Virus record (IMG/VR): IMGVR_UViG_3300025011_000094
Coordinates: 1 to 39,133 of that record
From: a virus
DNA: 39,133 nt
Direction: 5' to 3' (one strand)
Below, one piece after another: positions 38,222 through 39,133 of this stretch. The notes under the pieces are model-generated. The model did not search any database and was not told the DNA's origin. It saw nothing but the letters and a program-made list of their open reading frames with translations. Position numbers and translations under genes: made by a program. Position 1 is the stretch's first letter; each line of letters starts with the position of its first letter.

Positions 38222-38317
38222 CCAAAAAGTAAAATACAACATTTTGTACATTGGTGTGATTATTTGGCTAGTAGAAAGTGTCTAGAATTTAATTTTGATG
38301 TAAAAGTTATAAGATAG
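38222..38317 (+). pseudogene. Orphan 3' tail of an HD gene after the HNH cassette
   Basis: Directly after the HNH stop, in the same frame, 31 codons read PKSKIQHFVHWCDYLASRK and then EFNFDVKVIR before TAG. They align with the HD gene's own end (PKPHGKIENFVHICDILGSR, FDFDVKVERK) at clearly diverged DNA level. It is the displaced end of the original HD gene, left behind when the cassette brought its own copy. Confidence 0.8.
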
Positions 38318-38328
38318 TAAAGGAGGTT

Positions 38329-38412
38329 ATGCCTATCAAAATGACATCATTTGGGATGAAACCTATTAAGAGAAATAAGGGGCCAAGTTCTTTCAATATA
38401 TTTTCAAACTAA
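38329..38412 (+). CDS. Micro-protein (25-27 aa), start uncertain
   Basis: AAAGGAGG is only two bases from ATG 38329; in-frame ATC 38335 is eight bases away, and ATG 38341 is fourteen away. The product is basic, ends GPSSFNIFSN and has no recognisable family. Listed because the ribosome binding site is strong. Confidence 0.4.
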   Translation: MPIKMTSFGMKPIKRNKGPSSFNIFSN

Positions 38413-38460
38413 TTGTGCATTAAATAATAAAATAAAATATTGAAAGAAGGAATACATATA

Positions 38461-39133
38461 ATGGCAAAGAAAGAAGATAAAAAACAACTAAAAAAAGGTC
38501 AATCATTATTTCAATTAATCGGAGAAGCTAAAATTACTGATTTTACATTTAAGATGAATGAAACTACTAAAAAGTCTGATTGGGTTTGGAATCAACTAAA
38601 TCTTGGAGTAGATTGCGGTGGTGGAAATGTTGTTTATGCTGATTTAATGGGTGGTTATGGAGCCGAAAGAGATAATGTTCTTTATGTACATGGACAAAAG
38701 GAGAACGATAAAGGTAAAACGGTTGATGACTTTGGTAATCAATATACGATTGCATGGGAAGATAGGTTTGATGAAGATATTCTTAAAACAATCGGAGATC
38801 AATGCTTTATTACTATTGGACTTGAGAAAGACAGTAAAGAAAAAACATTTCCTAAGAGATTTCTATCTGCTTATGATGCTATTGAATACGTCCAAGAACA
38901 TCTAAAGGAAGGAATGGTTATTAACGTTAAGGGTGGATTTGTATTTAAGACGTATAATGATTCAGTTACAGTATCAAAAGAGATTAAAAGTGTGTTTCTA
39001 TCTAAGGTAGATGATGTGTCTAAATACAAAGCAACATTTACACAATCAATTCTTCTTGATAAAGACAGTGTTGGAAAACTAGATAAAGAAAAAGCTATTT
39101 ACCCTATTTACGCAAGAGTTATTGACTATACAA
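38461..39133 (+). CDS. Replication-type phage protein, 3' truncated by window edge
   Basis: AAAGAAGGAAT precedes the ATG and the frame remains open to the last base, so 224 residues are visible. A lysine-rich start (KKEDKKQLKKGQ) is followed by LFQLIGEAKITDFTFKM and LGVDCGGGNVVYADLMGG, and later YDAIEYVQEHLKEGMVINVKGGF. An IG-x-A-K-I and G-M-V-I-N-V-K-G pattern like this belongs to OB-fold type phage proteins near replication genes in large Bacillota phages. I suggest a single-strand DNA-binding or replication accessory role at low certainty. Confidence 0.6.
   Translation, partial: MAKKEDKKQLKKGQSLFQLIGEAKITDFTFKMNETTKKSDWVWNQLNLGVDCGGGNVVYADLMGGYGAERDNVLYVHGQKENDKGKTVDDFGNQYTIAWEDRFDEDILKTIGDQCFITIGLEKDSKEKTFPKRFLSAYDAIEYVQEHLKEGMVINVKGGFVFKTYNDSVTVSKEIKSVFLSKVDDVSKYKATFTQSILLDKDSVGKLDKEKAIYPIYARVIDYT

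Noticed and set aside
36959-38317. Group I intron or intein around the HNH gene
   Set aside because: The flanking copies both encode the HD tail, so exact splicing is not needed, no intein splice motifs (C-terminal HN, N-terminal Cys) appear, and I could not see group I core pairings in the few non-coding bases.
1-39133. tRNA genes, CRISPR arrays, insertion sequences
   Set aside because: No GTTCGAATC-type T-loops in a cloverleaf setting, no regularly spaced repeats, and no transposase motifs or terminal inverted repeats were found on reading.

Overview
The window reads as part of a large, AT-rich phage or prophage genome from a Gram-positive host of the Bacillota. Reasons: strong AAAGGAGG-type ribosome binding sites before almost every gene, dense tail-to-head packing of about 80 mostly tiny genes on one strand with frequent ATGA or TAATG overlaps, many zinc-ribbon micro-proteins, clear sigma-A type promoters (TTGACA-N17/18-TATAAT), and phage families such as the phage ABA sandwich domain, homing endonucleases, an SLT lysozyme, an ATP-dependent DNA ligase and a catalytically degenerate tyrosine-recombinase-like protein. 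No tRNA, rRNA, CRISPR array or insertion sequence was found.

Layout. 1-3.2 kb: the end of a VWA-like protein, a PurA-type adenylosuccinate synthetase, a Pth2-type peptidyl-tRNA hydrolase and small Cys-rich proteins. 3.4-9.2 kb: a peptide-signalling island: a solo MazF-like protein, a DUF5317 membrane protein, an AgrC-like membrane receptor WITHOUT a kinase, an AgrD-like pro-peptide whose predicted ring residue is serine (S-A-F-W-T before YQPE), an XRE-HTH/MazF fusion, an AgrB peptidase, an EDxHD-type homing nuclease with zinc fingers, and a 5'-truncated second copy of the receptor. 9.3-11.7 kb: a two-gene operon of a DGQHR-like protein and a tyrosine-recombinase-fold protein lacking the catalytic residues. 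This pair resembles the yopQ-yopR end of the SPbeta lysis-lysogeny region, where YopR (MrpR) is the master repressor and the arbitrium peptide system lies just upstream. Here an agr-type system sits in that place, which is the most exciting reading of the window.

11.9-20.6 kb: lytic transglycosylase, GatB/YqeY-like protein, phage ABA sandwich protein, DUF4230-like lipoprotein-sized protein, a P-loop kinase-like protein and many micro-genes, plus one minus-strand membrane peptide. 20.7-23.7 kb: an ADP-ribosylation cassette: ATP-dependent DNA ligase, a macrodomain, and a WGR-PARP enzyme with a full H-Y-E triad, under one promoter. 23.8-36.6 kb: a long run of small phage genes of unknown function, one with a frameshift and one with an in-frame amber codon, plus a PD-(D/E)XK-like protein. 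36.6-39.1 kb: a 316-base gap with a candidate folded RNA and a promoter, an HD-domain phosphohydrolase split from a diverged copy of its own C-terminus by an in-frame HNH homing cassette, and the start of a replication-type protein that runs off the window.

Two themes recur. Homing nucleases are twice followed by an orphan, diverged 3' tail of a neighbouring gene. Several genes have a good ribosome binding site but only AUA/AUU/AUC at the right distance, suggesting non-canonical start codons. Functions below come from reading motifs by eye; no database search was possible.
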